Positions 50,794 to 60,025 of a stretch of 64,000 nucleotides of DNA are shown piece after piece. Positions within the stretch are counted from its first letter, which is position 1, and each line of letters begins with the position of its first letter. The notes beneath the pieces are model-generated. The model had not been told where the DNA came from and searched no databases. It saw nothing but the letters and a program-made list of their open reading frames with translations. Source of the DNA: Pseudomonadota bacterium (GTDB lineage: Bacteria; Pseudomonadota; Gammaproteobacteria; Acidiferrobacterales; UBA6901); the NCBI GenBank assembly GCA_021783175.1, contig JAJXUF010000001.1, positions 50,876-114,875 of the forward strand, read 5' to 3'. The translations under genes and the position numbers were made by a program.

Positions 50794-51723
50794 ATGGCTG
50801 ATCGTAGACTCCAAGTGTTCCATACTGTAGCGCGCTTGCTGAGCTTCACCAAGGCGGCCGAAACGCTGCATATGACCCAGCCTGCGGTTACCTTTCAGAT
50901 CCGTCAGCTGGAAGAGCATTTCAATACCCGCTTGTTCGACCGCACGCATAATCGCATCAGCCTGACAGTGGCGGGGGAGCGCGTCTTCGAATACGCCGAA
51001 AAGATCATCGCGCTGTACGGCGAGATGGATAGCCGTGTGCGCGAACTGACGGGCGACGTCAGCGGCATCCTGCTGATTGGCGCCAGTACCACGATCGCGG
51101 AATATGTGCTGCCCGGTCTGCTGGGTGAATTCCAGTCACGCTATCCGGACGTCAACGTGCGATTGAGCGTGTCCAATTCGCTCGGCATCGTGCATCTGGT
51201 GGAGAACAACTCTGTGGACGTCGGCATCGTCGAATCTCCGGTGACCAACAAGAACCTTGCAGTCGAGGTCTGCTGGCACGATGAACTGGTATTCATTTGC
51301 CCGCCCCACCATGCTCTGGCATCACGCCAGTTGATCGCGGTGGAGGATCTCGTGACCCTGCCATTTCTGTGCCGCGAAGAAGGGTCGGGTACGCGCGAGG
51401 TAATCAGCGAGTATCTGGCGCAGAACGGAGTGCAGTTGCAGGATCTTAATCTATGCATGGAATTCGGCAGTCCGGAATCGATTAAAAGTGCTGTCGAGGC
51501 AGGACTGGGCATATCCATCGTTTCGCGTGCCACAGTTGGCAAAGAGCTCAAACTTGGCACGCTCGTGGCGCTGCCGTTGAAGCCGCCTCTGGAACGGCCT
51601 TTCTCCTTCGTTTACCAGCGGCAGAAGTTCCGCTTGCGCGCGGTCGAGGAATTCATGAAGTTCGCCCACGAGCAGTGTGAGCGCCAGGGCGCACAGATCA
51701 AGGACAGCCGGACCGCCAACTGA
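50794..51723 (+). CDS. LysR-family transcriptional regulator
   Basis: A 309-residue regulator. The N-terminal winged HTH is clear (QVFHTVARLLSFTKAAETLH, then MTQPAVTFQIRQLEEHFN and TRLFDRTHNRISLT), followed by a linker helix and a periplasmic-binding-like effector domain (about 90-300; GILLIGASTTIAEYVLPGLL, DVGIVESPV, GLGISIVSRATVGKEL). The sequence of the linker and effector domain is close to the CysB/CbbR-like branch. It is divergent from the TM2 gene (113 bp) and followed by the amidotransferase-like gene; either could be its target. Confidence 0.93.
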   Translation: MADRRLQVFHTVARLLSFTKAAETLHMTQPAVTFQIRQLEEHFNTRLFDRTHNRISLTVAGERVFEYAEKIIALYGEMDSRVRELTGDVSGILLIGASTTIAEYVLPGLLGEFQSRYPDVNVRLSVSNSLGIVHLVENNSVDVGIVESPVTNKNLAVEVCWHDELVFICPPHHALASRQLIAVEDLVTLPFLCREEGSGTREVISEYLAQNGVQLQDLNLCMEFGSPESIKSAVEAGLGISIVSRATVGKELKLGTLVALPLKPPLERPFSFVYQRQKFRLRAVEEFMKFAHEQCERQGAQIKDSRTAN

Positions 51724-51841
51724 CCTAGCCGGTCGCAATATCCGGCGCCATGTTGCCGGTCCGCAATGATTGTGGCTTGCGGGGCAAGCAGTGTCACGCC
51801 TGGCAGGTTACAGCGCGAGATGCAGGAAGGTTGGGCCAATC

Positions 51842-52588
51842 ATGAAACAATTTGCTGTACTGCAGCATACCTACTCGGAGTTTCTCGGCACCATCGAGAA
51901 CCAGCTTGAGAAGCGCGACATCGGCTTCGTCTATTTCCGGCCGTTCGTTGGCCAGGATCTGCCCGCCAGCGCCGGCCAGTTCGACGCGCTGTTTCTGCTG
52001 GGCGGGTCGCACCCGACCGCGGATCGCGCATCCTGTCCCTGGGTCGACGATGAATTGCGCATGATCCGGGCGTTCCGTGGCGCGCAACGGCCGGTGGTTG
52101 CCTTTGGCTTCGGTGCCCTGGTGCTGGCGGAGTATGCCGGGGCAAAAATATCACCCGACCCGCTGCACACCGCCTATTGGACGAACGCGCACCAGAGCGA
52201 GGCAGGCAAGGGGGACGCGCTGGCCGAAGCAGTTGATGGCCGGCGAGTGCTGGTTATGTATAACGGCAGCGCAACCTTGCCGCCGGATGCGCGATCGATC
52301 GTGGTGGATGATAATGGGAACTGCATCGCTTTTCGGCCGGACGCGGGGTCCTACGGTATGTTATTCCGGCCCGAGCTCAAGCCGGGCATGATCGAGGATA
52401 TGATTATGGAGGCCAAGCGCCCGGTGCCGGACAACATCAGTCAGCTGCTGGTCGAGGCGCGCGGCGAATGGAACAACATGCAGCAAACGAAAGATCGGGT
52501 CATTGCCGCGCTGGTAAAGGAACTCGATCTGATGCAAGAGCGGCATAAAATGCCGATATTCCGCTTGAACGTCGAAGACGACGGCTAG
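51842..52588 (+). CDS. Class I glutamine-amidotransferase-like protein lacking the nucleophile
   Basis: A 248-residue protein from ATG 51842. It has the layout of class I amidotransferases (early FDALFLLGGSHPTAD, matching the usual DGLILxGG region), but the nucleophile elbow, normally GxCxGxQ, reads VVAFGFGALVLAEYAGA: the catalytic Cys is Phe. The later HxE pair is not evident. It ends with a helical C-terminal part (ARGEWNNMQQTKDRVIAAL). It therefore probably binds a ligand or protein instead of hydrolysing glutamine. The small helical protein that follows after 31 bp may be its partner. Confidence 0.75.
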   Translation: MKQFAVLQHTYSEFLGTIENQLEKRDIGFVYFRPFVGQDLPASAGQFDALFLLGGSHPTADRASCPWVDDELRMIRAFRGAQRPVVAFGFGALVLAEYAGAKISPDPLHTAYWTNAHQSEAGKGDALAEAVDGRRVLVMYNGSATLPPDARSIVVDDNGNCIAFRPDAGSYGMLFRPELKPGMIEDMIMEAKRPVPDNISQLLVEARGEWNNMQQTKDRVIAALVKELDLMQERHKMPIFRLNVEDDG

Positions 52589-52619
52589 CGTGGGGCGGTG
52601 AACCGGGGATTCTAGAACC

Positions 52620-52991
52620 ATGTCGAAAGCCAGTGAGAAACGCCTGCGCGATATTCTGCGGCGCCTGCCGGAGTCGCAGGCGCAGATGCTGATCGAGTTC
52701 GCCGAATTCCTGGAGGCGCGCCACGCCCAGCCAGGCGCAACGACTGGGTTGCCCGAAACCGCAACCCCGCAACCCATTCCTCGACCGGAACAGGAGAGTG
52801 TGGTCAAAGCCATCAAGCGACTGGCGGCCACTTACCCGATGCTGGATCGCTCCAAGATGCTGAACGAAACATCGTCGCTCATGACGCAGCACGTGATGCA
52901 GGGGCGCGAAGCCGTCGAAGTAATCGATGAACTGGAAGTCATGTTCCGTCGGCACTACGAGAAGCTCACAAACGGTGATGAGCCGAAGTAA
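52620..52991 (+). CDS. Small helical hypothetical protein
   Basis: A 123-residue protein, helical with a Pro-rich centre. The start SEKRLRDILRRLPESQAQML and IEFAEFLEARHAQ, and a C-terminal HVMQGREAVEVIDELEVMF, resemble small DNA- or protein-binding helical proteins, but I do not recognise a family. It lies 31 bp downstream of the amidotransferase-like gene and is probably co-transcribed with it. Confidence 0.62.
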   Translation: MSKASEKRLRDILRRLPESQAQMLIEFAEFLEARHAQPGATTGLPETATPQPIPRPEQESVVKAIKRLAATYPMLDRSKMLNETSSLMTQHVMQGREAVEVIDELEVMFRRHYEKLTNGDEPK

Positions 52992-53386
52992 CCGGGCACG
53001 GCCATCCGGCAGTTTTTAGCTGTTTATCCGTCATGTTTAAAGCGCGAAAAGAAGCAATTGCGCTTCTGCTTCCGCTGTCACCGTCAACGCTGCCGACAGC
53101 CATTTTCCGGCCAGTGTTATGGCTTTCGCCGGCAACGATACTTTCCAGCGCAACACCTGTTTCTTCTGATCTCAACGCCTTGGACCCGGCGGACTTGGTC
53201 GTTGACCGGGTTTAGCGGGCGTCCAGCGAAATTTCTTATTTTTCCCAATCCAATCTAGAGTCAGTACAATTTGTACCTGCGCTAGATGACATGGCCACGC
53301 TGTTTCGCGGCGCCCTTTCCCCCGGTATGGGCTTGCTATAATGAAAACATTTAAGGACAACAAATTCGTTCGGCAGGAGAATTCGA
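52992..53386 (+). other. Intergenic region with promoter of the Sel1 gene
   Basis: About 395 bp with no supported gene. Only the promoter elements near its right end are recognisable; see the separate entry at 53334-53342. Confidence 0.4.
53334..53342 (+). promoter_or_regulatory. Extended -10 promoter of the Sel1-repeat gene
   Basis: TGC-TATAAT is a perfect extended -10 element; the hexamer TATAAT is at 53337-53342. No convincing -35 lies at the right distance, as is usual for this class. The start codon is 45 bases downstream. Confidence 0.65.
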
Positions 53387-53956
53387 ATGGATCAATCGAA
53401 AAAGGCTGTAGGGAAATTACTCGTCGTTCTTGCCGTACTCACGCTCGCGGCTGTCGGACGGGCGCATGCCGATACCCTGGGCCTTGCCGGCTTGGAACGC
53501 ATGGCCAAATCCGGAAACGTGCCCGCGGAGAATCAGCTCGGGCTCGCTTACTTGCGGGGCAACGGGATAGAACAAGACTTTTCCAAAGCCAGATACTGGT
53601 TCGAGAAGGCGGCGGCCCACCATGGTCCAGCCGCGATGTGCAATCTTGGCGAAATGCGCCTGCGTGGCCTCGGCGTCCGGCAGGATGATGCCAAGGCGGC
53701 AGCCTGGTTCAAGAAGTCCGCCGATATGCACTATGTACCTGCCCAATACGAGATGGGCTACCTCTACCAGAATGGAATCGGCGTGCCCAAGGACCTTGGC
53801 CAGGCGCAACTTTATTATGAGCTTGCGGCTTATGCCGGTTATCGACCAGCCGCTCTGGCGCTCGCCCAGATTCGTGGAGAGCAGCAGCTGCAAGGCAAGA
53901 ATGGGAACAGCGGTTCGATACCGGTCACGGCCGTACCGAAGAGCAACAATCTTTAG
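53387..53956 (+). CDS. Sel1-repeat (SLR) secreted protein
   Basis: A 189-residue protein with a signal peptide (cleavage near AHA|DTL). Residues about 45-165 are three Sel1-like repeats, e.g. AENQLGLAYLRGNGIEQDF, AAMCNLGEMRLRGLGVRQDD and AQYEMGYLYQNGIGVPKDL, each with the AxxxLGxxYxxGxGVxxD pattern. Such repeats are protein-binding helical hairpins. It carries an extended -10 promoter upstream and a GCAGGAG ribosome-binding site. The partner is unknown. Confidence 0.9.
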   Translation: MDQSKKAVGKLLVVLAVLTLAAVGRAHADTLGLAGLERMAKSGNVPAENQLGLAYLRGNGIEQDFSKARYWFEKAAAHHGPAAMCNLGEMRLRGLGVRQDDAKAAAWFKKSADMHYVPAQYEMGYLYQNGIGVPKDLGQAQLYYELAAYAGYRPAALALAQIRGEQQLQGKNGNSGSIPVTAVPKSNNL

Positions 53957-54187
53957 CGCTACAATGCGCCACCACTGGCGCAGTTGGCGAACGGGGTTTC
54001 CGCAGGACTCTTTCCTGCTGCATCGAGCTATGCAACAACGTTCGGATCTCGTAGCACTTGTTGTTGTGGCGTGATGGCATGCGCCAGATAGGTCGTTGCG
54101 CCGACATGGCCGCCAGGCGGGCGGCCATTCTGCAGCGGTACGCTTCTGCATATCGTTGCCGCGACAGCGATTGCTGTCTATCGAACG

Positions 54188-55585
54188 CTAGAGTATTTCC
54201 GTCGCGTAATCAGCCAGGCGCGAGCGCTCGCCGCGCTGCAACGTTACGTGCCCGCTATGCTCCCACTGTTTGAAACGGTCGACCACGTACGTCAGGCCTG
54301 ATGTCGTCTCAGTGAGATAGGGCGTGTCTATCTGCGCGATATTGCCAAGGCAGACTATCTTGCTGCCGGGACCGGCGCGGGTCACCAGTGTCTTCATCTG
54401 ATGAGGAGTCAGATTCTGCGCTTCGTCAATGATGATCAGTTTTTTGAGGAACGTGCGGCCGCGCATGAAATTGAGCGACTTGATGCGAATGCGGCTACGT
54501 ACTAGGTCATGCGTGGCAGCGCGTCCCCAGGCGCCGTGCTCCTGGTGGTCGCTCGGATTGAGCACATCAAGGTTGTCTTCGAGTGCTCCCATCCATGGTC
54601 CCATCTTTTCTTCCTCCGTGCCTGGCAAAAACCCGATGTCCTCGCCGACTGGCACGGTGACGCGCGTCATGATGATCTCGCTGTAGCGCTTTTCCTCGAG
54701 TGTCTGGGTCAGCGCGGCGGCAAGCGTAAGCAGGGTCTTGCCGGTTCCGGCATGGCCAAGCAGCGTGATGAAATCGATTTCCGGATCCATGAGAAGATTC
54801 AGGGCGAAATTCTGCTCGCGGTTGCGCGCGTGAATACCCCATACGCTGTTACGGGCATTGCTGAAGTCTTTAACAACTTCGATGATGGCAGTGTCCTTCT
54901 CCAGGCGCCGGACCACGGCCTCGAATGCGCGCTCGCTTTCATCGTAGAGAAATTGATTTGGCAGCCAGGTGCGCGCCAGGGGACCGCGGATGCGGTAGTA
55001 GGTACGACCTTGATCGGCTTTCCACGACTCCATGTCCTTGCCATGTTTTTCCCAGAAATCCGGACCAAGTTTCATCGCGCCCGTATACAGCAGATTGGCG
55101 TCATCCAGCACTTGGTCGTTGGTGTAGTCTTCCGCGCGTATTCCCAGGGCATGCGCCTTGATGCGCAGGTTGATGTCTTTGGATACCAGGACCACGTCCG
55201 CTTCCGGGTGGCTCTTGCCGAGATCCAGGGTGACGCCGATAAGGGCATTGTCCGGACTGCCGTCTGCCAGCCCGTTCGGCAGGTGGCTGTGCACGGCATC
55301 CATGTGGAAATAAAGCCGTCCGGTCTCGATCGATTCCGCCGCGGAAGGCAGTTTCAGGCCTTTGCTGATGTCGGCGTCGCGGTTTTCAATCAGATCGTCA
55401 AGGAAGCGGCTCACCTGCCGCACGTTGCGCGAAACTTCGGACATGCCCTTTTTCGCGTGATCGAGTTCTTCCAGGACCACGATAGGAAGATAGATGTCAT
55501 GTTCCTTGAAGCGAAAAATCGCCGACGGGTCGTGCATCAATACATTGGTATCAAGTACGAAAATCTTCTTTCTGGGTTCGGGCAT
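54188..55585 (-). CDS. PhoH2-type protein (PIN + PhoH ATPase)
   Basis: A 465-residue protein. An N-terminal PIN RNase-like domain (about 8-160; FVLDTNVLMHDPSAIF, VVLEELDHAKKG) is joined to a PhoH/RecD-type ATPase (about 240-465) with Walker A GHAGTGKTLLTLAA, Walker B KLIIIDEAQNLTPHQMKTL and CLGNIAQIDTPYL. This is the standard bacterial PhoH2 layout, an RNA unwinding and cleaving enzyme. It starts 24 bp after the bcp stop on the same strand, so the two form an operon. Its 3' end faces convergent Sel1. Confidence 0.93.
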   Translation of the reverse strand: MPEPRKKIFVLDTNVLMHDPSAIFRFKEHDIYLPIVVLEELDHAKKGMSEVSRNVRQVSRFLDDLIENRDADISKGLKLPSAAESIETGRLYFHMDAVHSHLPNGLADGSPDNALIGVTLDLGKSHPEADVVLVSKDINLRIKAHALGIRAEDYTNDQVLDDANLLYTGAMKLGPDFWEKHGKDMESWKADQGRTYYRIRGPLARTWLPNQFLYDESERAFEAVVRRLEKDTAIIEVVKDFSNARNSVWGIHARNREQNFALNLLMDPEIDFITLLGHAGTGKTLLTLAAALTQTLEEKRYSEIIMTRVTVPVGEDIGFLPGTEEEKMGPWMGALEDNLDVLNPSDHQEHGAWGRAATHDLVRSRIRIKSLNFMRGRTFLKKLIIIDEAQNLTPHQMKTLVTRAGPGSKIVCLGNIAQIDTPYLTETTSGLTYVVDRFKQWEHSGHVTLQRGERSRLADYATEIL

Positions 55586-55609
55586 CGATGTTACCGGGAT
55601 GTAAATTGC

Positions 55610-56077
55610 CTATTTTGATCTGAGTGTCTCAAGCAGGTGCGTCACATGTCCTTCGACTTTGACGCCGCGAAATTCGTGACGCAGGACTCCTTTCTTGTCA
55701 ATAATAAAAGTGCTGCGCTCTATGCCCATGTGCTTCCTGCCGTAGAGATTCTTTTCCTTGATGACATCGAACAGGCCGCATAGCGCGCCCTCGGTATCCG
55801 CGATCAGATCGAACGGGAACGAATTCTTGCTGCGGAAGTTTTCGTGCGACGTGATGCTGTCACGAGACACGCCGATGATCTCGGCGTTGAGCTTGCGGAA
55901 GTCTTCGTAGCTATCACGAAAATCCTGCCCCTCGGTCGTGCAGCCCGGCGTGCTGTCTTTGGGGTAGAAGTAGAGGATGATGGTTCTTCCCCGCAGGTCG
56001 GAAAAGCGGATGGTCTGGCCATCCGTGGCCTGCATTTCCATGTCTGGAACTTCTTCTCCAATTTTGAGCGTGCCCAT
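55610..56077 (-). CDS. bcp: Thioredoxin-dependent peroxiredoxin (Bcp/PrxQ family)
   Basis: A 155-residue peroxiredoxin with the peroxidatic loop PGCTTEGQDFRD (Cys46) and the family frame GRTIILYFYPKDSTPG and FIIDKKGVLRHEF. In E. coli Bcp a resolving Cys sits five residues after the first; here that position is Gln, so the enzyme is either a one-Cys type or uses Cys100 (GALCGLF). It reduces hydroperoxides with thioredoxin or another thiol. Upstream gene of the phoH2 pair. Confidence 0.92.
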   Translation of the reverse strand: MGTLKIGEEVPDMEMQATDGQTIRFSDLRGRTIILYFYPKDSTPGCTTEGQDFRDSYEDFRKLNAEIIGVSRDSITSHENFRSKNSFPFDLIADTEGALCGLFDVIKEKNLYGRKHMGIERSTFIIDKKGVLRHEFRGVKVEGHVTHLLETLRSK

Positions 56078-56165
56078 TGGCCACCCCCTTGGTCTTTGCC
56101 CTGCCTGCCTGCGGCGCGGCGGTATAGCGCATCGATCGGGAATCGTCTTAGGTTACAGTCCTTTT

Positions 56166-57245
56166 TTAATCAAGCACAACCGCCCGCAGAGTACGCGCGG
56201 CGGCTTCGGGACTGATCGTGTTCACGAACAGGCCCGAGCCAAGCTCGAATCCTGAGGGTATGGTGGTGCGTGGACAGATTTCCAGATGCCAGTGGAAACT
56301 TGCAGCATTGGCGCTGCGATCCTCGCCGTGCGGAACCGAATGCAGAAAATAGTTGTATTGGGCGCCGCCTAGCACGGCATCGAGACGCGCCATGGTGCGC
56401 TGCAGAACGCGGGCGAGGTCCGCGTGTTCCTCGGGCGTGCTATTGAGAAAATCCGCCTGGTGCGAAAGCGGCAGAATGTGCACTTCCCATTCGTAGCGGC
56501 TGGCGAACGGCTTGATGGCAATGAATTTCTCGCCGCGTTCGATGACGAACTGTCCGACGTCGATCCTGCGACGGATTTCGCCCGACTCGCGATCATAGAG
56601 CGTGACCTCGAAGGTCAATGCTTCGTCAATCAGGCTGCAGAATATGCAGCGGTGGTTCTTGGTAAAGTAGGCGCGGCTGTTTGCCACTTCAAGCTGGACA
56701 TTGTCCGGTACTACCGGCATGCCGATGATCTGGCTGTGCGTATGGGCAATGCTCGCGCCTGCCGCGGGGCCGAAGTTTTTGAACACGAGCACGTAGCGCA
56801 GGCGCTGGTTGGAGCGGTAAAGCTGGTCCATGCGTATCCGGTACGCGCCGAACAGCAGTGCCAGGTGCGGTTCGGTCATCTCGTGTATGGCTATGCCGTG
56901 GGAGCTGTGGTCGATAATGACCTCGTGCCGCCCGTAGCCGTCTATGGTCTGTTGCAAACCCAGGTTCAAGTTCGGGTTTTCGCTGTCGTCGCCCAGCACC
57001 GGATAGAGGTTTTCGACAATGCGCACTTCCCATTGCCCCTCCGCAGGGTAGGTGGCGATGGCGGGCGGGGTCATGGACTCGTTGCCGATGCAAAAAGGGC
57101 ATGTGTCGACGTGACGGCGCGTGTCGCGCGGTGCAGGCGCTTCGGCTTTCTTCGGGCGCATGCTGCGTGCGGTGGCGACCAAGACAGACTCGCTGGGAAC
57201 AATCGGGTTGATGCGTATTTCGCGGACTGGTTTTTCGGCTTCCAT
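56166..57245 (-). CDS. Galactose-1-phosphate uridylyltransferase-like HIT-fold enzyme
   Basis: A 359-residue protein from the ATG at 57245; 34 upstream in-frame codons look non-coding. It has the GalT organisation: zinc-binding CPFCIGNE, the nucleotide region, and the active-site loop GASIAHTHSQIIGMP (HTHSQ where GalT has HPHSQ), a second CIFC, and C-terminal FHWHLEICPR. Such enzymes move nucleotidyl groups between a sugar phosphate and UDP-sugar; some relatives are ADP/sugar-phosphate transferases. It may supply sugar nucleotides for the polysaccharide and glycosyltransferases of the window, but it is in a housekeeping neighbourhood. Confidence 0.88.
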   Translation of the reverse strand: MEAEKPVREIRINPIVPSESVLVATARSMRPKKAEAPAPRDTRRHVDTCPFCIGNESMTPPAIATYPAEGQWEVRIVENLYPVLGDDSENPNLNLGLQQTIDGYGRHEVIIDHSSHGIAIHEMTEPHLALLFGAYRIRMDQLYRSNQRLRYVLVFKNFGPAAGASIAHTHSQIIGMPVVPDNVQLEVANSRAYFTKNHRCIFCSLIDEALTFEVTLYDRESGEIRRRIDVGQFVIERGEKFIAIKPFASRYEWEVHILPLSHQADFLNSTPEEHADLARVLQRTMARLDAVLGGAQYNYFLHSVPHGEDRSANAASFHWHLEICPRTTIPSGFELGSGLFVNTISPEAAARTLRAVVLD

Positions 57246-57625
57246 AATACTGCTGTTCACAATTCTGTAATCGGTGGCGGCGGTTCGGCGCTCCTGCCGG
57301 TATTTTAACGCAGCGCAGCGCCGTTTCCGACAGGTAGACAGCCCCAAGCAGGGGTGGCAATTAGGCCGGACAGGGCCGTTGCCGGACTGCCTGCTGCAGG
57401 ATACTAGAACGCAACGGCTTTGCCTATGCGCCGGTGTTTCCGCTATGGTTTGTGCGCGGAATTGAGGGTGCGCGCCCGGACGGCGCCGGTTATACCATCA
57501 GATTGCGAAGACAAAGTGACTGTGCCAGATGAGCGGCTGACGGCCGGCGTAGTAAGGAGAGCATTTTTTTAAATGAAAGAGCGAATCCGTGGCGCCGGCA
57601 TGGCCTGCCACATGCGGGCGGCGGC
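57246..57625. other. Divergent intergenic region, nothing recognised
   Basis: About 380 bp between the GalT-like (minus) and PP-loop (plus) genes. No gene or repeat was noticed; AGGAGAGC lies about 70 bases before the downstream start with a T-run just after it. Confidence 0.35.
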
Positions 57626-58321
57626 ATGAAGCGCAAGCGCGTTGCCCTGTCCTGGAGCAGCGGCAAGGACAGTGCCTGGACTTTGCATATACTCAGCCGC
57701 AGGCCAGATCTTGAAATCGTGTCGCTGGTGACCACGGTGAATGCGCAATTTGATCGCATTGCCATGCACGCAGTACGCCGCGAACTTCTGCGGCGCCAGG
57801 CTCAGGCCGCCGGACTGCCGCTTATCGAAATTTCGATTCCCTATCCCTGCAGCAACGCCGATTACGAGCGCATCATGTCCGGGCATATCGAAACTCTCAA
57901 GCGCCAGGGAATCGACAGTATGGCATTCGGCGACCTGTTTCTGGAAGAAGTACGCCACTACCGTGAGCGCCAATTGCAGGGCAGTGGTATTGAGCCACTA
58001 TTCCCTCTCTGGAAAGAAGACACCCGCAGGCTCGCGTGCACGATGATTGACTCCGGAGTAGGTGCGGTCCTTACCTGTGTGGACCCCAGGCGCCTGGACC
58101 GGGGATTTTGCGGCAGTAAATTCGATGCGGCGCTGATTGCAGCATTACCGCAAGCTGTGGATCCATGCGGCGAAAACGGGGAATTTCACACATTCGCGTT
58201 CGACGGACCGATGTTCCATCATCCCATCGGTATCGCAGTGGGCGAAACCGTGCTGCGGGACGGTTTCATCTTCACCGATCTTTTAGCGCAAGACGCGTGT
58301 GCCACATCAGCGAAGGCATGA
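57626..58321 (+). CDS. PP-loop ATP-dependent ligase-like protein (diphthine--ammonia ligase family)
   Basis: A 231-residue protein of the adenine nucleotide alpha-hydrolase superfamily. The ATP-binding PP-loop is SWSSGKDSAW; later GIDSMAFGDLFLEEVRHYRE and GIEPLFPLWKEDTRRLA match the DUF71/diphthine--ammonia ligase group, as does GENGEFHTFAFDGPMF. Bacteria lack diphthamide, so the bacterial substrate is unknown; related proteins act on small molecules or tRNA. Stands alone between divergent neighbours. Confidence 0.87.
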   Translation: MKRKRVALSWSSGKDSAWTLHILSRRPDLEIVSLVTTVNAQFDRIAMHAVRRELLRRQAQAAGLPLIEISIPYPCSNADYERIMSGHIETLKRQGIDSMAFGDLFLEEVRHYRERQLQGSGIEPLFPLWKEDTRRLACTMIDSGVGAVLTCVDPRRLDRGFCGSKFDAALIAALPQAVDPCGENGEFHTFAFDGPMFHHPIGIAVGETVLRDGFIFTDLLAQDACATSAKA

Positions 58322-58576
58322 GGGAGAAGGATTCCAGGGCGCGGCGTTAAGCCTGATGTTGCGACCGGTTCTCTTTTATTTCCTGCCCGTTAACTGCGCG
58401 GCCTAAAAACGCGTGTGGTTGATTTCGATCAATGTTCCAGCGCCGATCATAAGACAGGCTAATGCTCTGCGGAAGCAGGGATCGCGCGTAAGCGCACCCT
58501 GAACCGATCAGAGGCTGACTGCGGAATTGACCGACGCGGCTGGTTTTCCAGTATGGAAATTTCGGAGGAGTGTGGC

Positions 58577-59782
58577 ATGTTGCAGGAATCGATGGGCACG
58601 ACGGGAGCCGTTTTTCGCTTACGCAGCAATCCCCGGATGAAGCACAGTTTGTGCCGCAGGTGCATTTTTCTGGTTTCGGCGCTGAGTGTGCTTTTTGCTG
58701 CTGCCGCGCTGGCGCAAAATGGCAGTGAATACCCCGCAGGCGGCACCCGGATCAAGGTGACGCCCACAATGATTGGCGCCGGAGCGGTATCAAGCGGGGT
58801 TAAACTTCCGCCTGTACCGCCGCTAACGGGCACGCGCCAGAATCCGGTTCCCTCCTGGGGCAAACCGCTGCCTTATCCGATCGTGATCGCTGACCGGCGC
58901 AACAACCGTTTGATCGAAATCGCGCCTAACAAGCAAATCGTCTGGGAATTTCCCTCGCCAAATCTGGAAATCTATCGCGGCAACGACGATGTGTTCTTTT
59001 CTCCCGATGGCAGCAAGCTCATGGTCAACGAGGAGGACAACTACGATATTCACATCGTGGACTACGCCAAGCGCGCACTTCTGTGGACCTACGGTGTGTC
59101 TAACTTCAAAGGCAGCGGGCCGGGTTACTTCAACTTCCCGGACGATGCACATCTGCTGGCAAACGGTGAAGTGCTCAGCGCAGACATCCGCAATTGCCGG
59201 GTGCTTTTCATCGATCCCGCCACGGCCAGAGTGATCAAGCAGTGGGGCCAGCCCGGTACATGCCGGCATGATCCACCGCGTTATCTCGATCTGCCGAACG
59301 GCACAACCCCGCTCGACAACGGTGATGTTCTCATTACCGAGATACCCGGTTCATGGATCTCGCGTGTCACTGCTGCAGGCAAGCTCGTGTGGAGCGTTCG
59401 TGCTCCGCATGTGCGCTACCCATCCGATGCCTATCCCACGCGCGATGGTCAGGTGATCGTGGCGGATTACTCAAAACCCGGACGAGTTGTGATCTTTGAT
59501 CCTGCCACGCGCAAGGTGACCTGGGAATACGATGTCGCAAGCGGACCCGGGATGCTCAATCACCCGTCCTTGGCCATGGAACTGCCCAACGGTGATGTGG
59601 TGCTGAACGACGACTGGCGGGATCGCGTGCTGGTGATCGATCGCAAGAGCAAAAAAATCATCTGGCAGTACGGGGTTACCGACCACCCCGGCCATAAGCC
59701 CGGTTACCTATTCAATCCGGACGGGTTGGACATTGACGTTTTCCATGACTGGAAGCGAGAGCTCGCGTTGCCGGCAAAATAA
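58577..59782 (+). CDS. Secreted NHL/PQQ-like beta-propeller protein
   Basis: A 401-residue protein. The ATG at 58577 has a strong GGAGGAG ribosome-binding site, giving a long n-region before the signal peptide (CIFLVSALSVLFAAAALA|QNG). The mature protein has six or so propeller blades (PIVIADRRNNRLIEIAPN, DNYDIHIVDYAKRALLWTY, YPTRDGQVIVADYSKPGRVV, MELPNGDVVLNDDWRDRVLV), resembling the NHL and arylsulfotransferase-like propellers. No catalytic His of arylsulfotransferases is obvious, so the activity is open. It is probably periplasmic. Confidence 0.82.
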   Translation: MLQESMGTTGAVFRLRSNPRMKHSLCRRCIFLVSALSVLFAAAALAQNGSEYPAGGTRIKVTPTMIGAGAVSSGVKLPPVPPLTGTRQNPVPSWGKPLPYPIVIADRRNNRLIEIAPNKQIVWEFPSPNLEIYRGNDDVFFSPDGSKLMVNEEDNYDIHIVDYAKRALLWTYGVSNFKGSGPGYFNFPDDAHLLANGEVLSADIRNCRVLFIDPATARVIKQWGQPGTCRHDPPRYLDLPNGTTPLDNGDVLITEIPGSWISRVTAAGKLVWSVRAPHVRYPSDAYPTRDGQVIVADYSKPGRVVIFDPATRKVTWEYDVASGPGMLNHPSLAMELPNGDVVLNDDWRDRVLVIDRKSKKIIWQYGVTDHPGHKPGYLFNPDGLDIDVFHDWKRELALPAK

Positions 59783-60025
59783 GGCGGCTTGGCGAGCCTG
59801 CGGCTGGATTGGCGCGGTGGCACTGGATAATCGCCGCTGAGGCTCTGCAAAAGGGCGGAAACGCGCCGTCGTGGCGGATTTGGCGGACGCGTAACCGGCT
59901 GGTGCGCTGCGCCGTTCGCCAGGTCGCGCCGCCGCATGCCGCGTGCCAATTCCCTGCAGACTTGTCATTGAGAAGGGCTGAAAGTACTATCGCGGCTCAA
60001 TCTCAGCAAAACTCGGTATCTTCCC

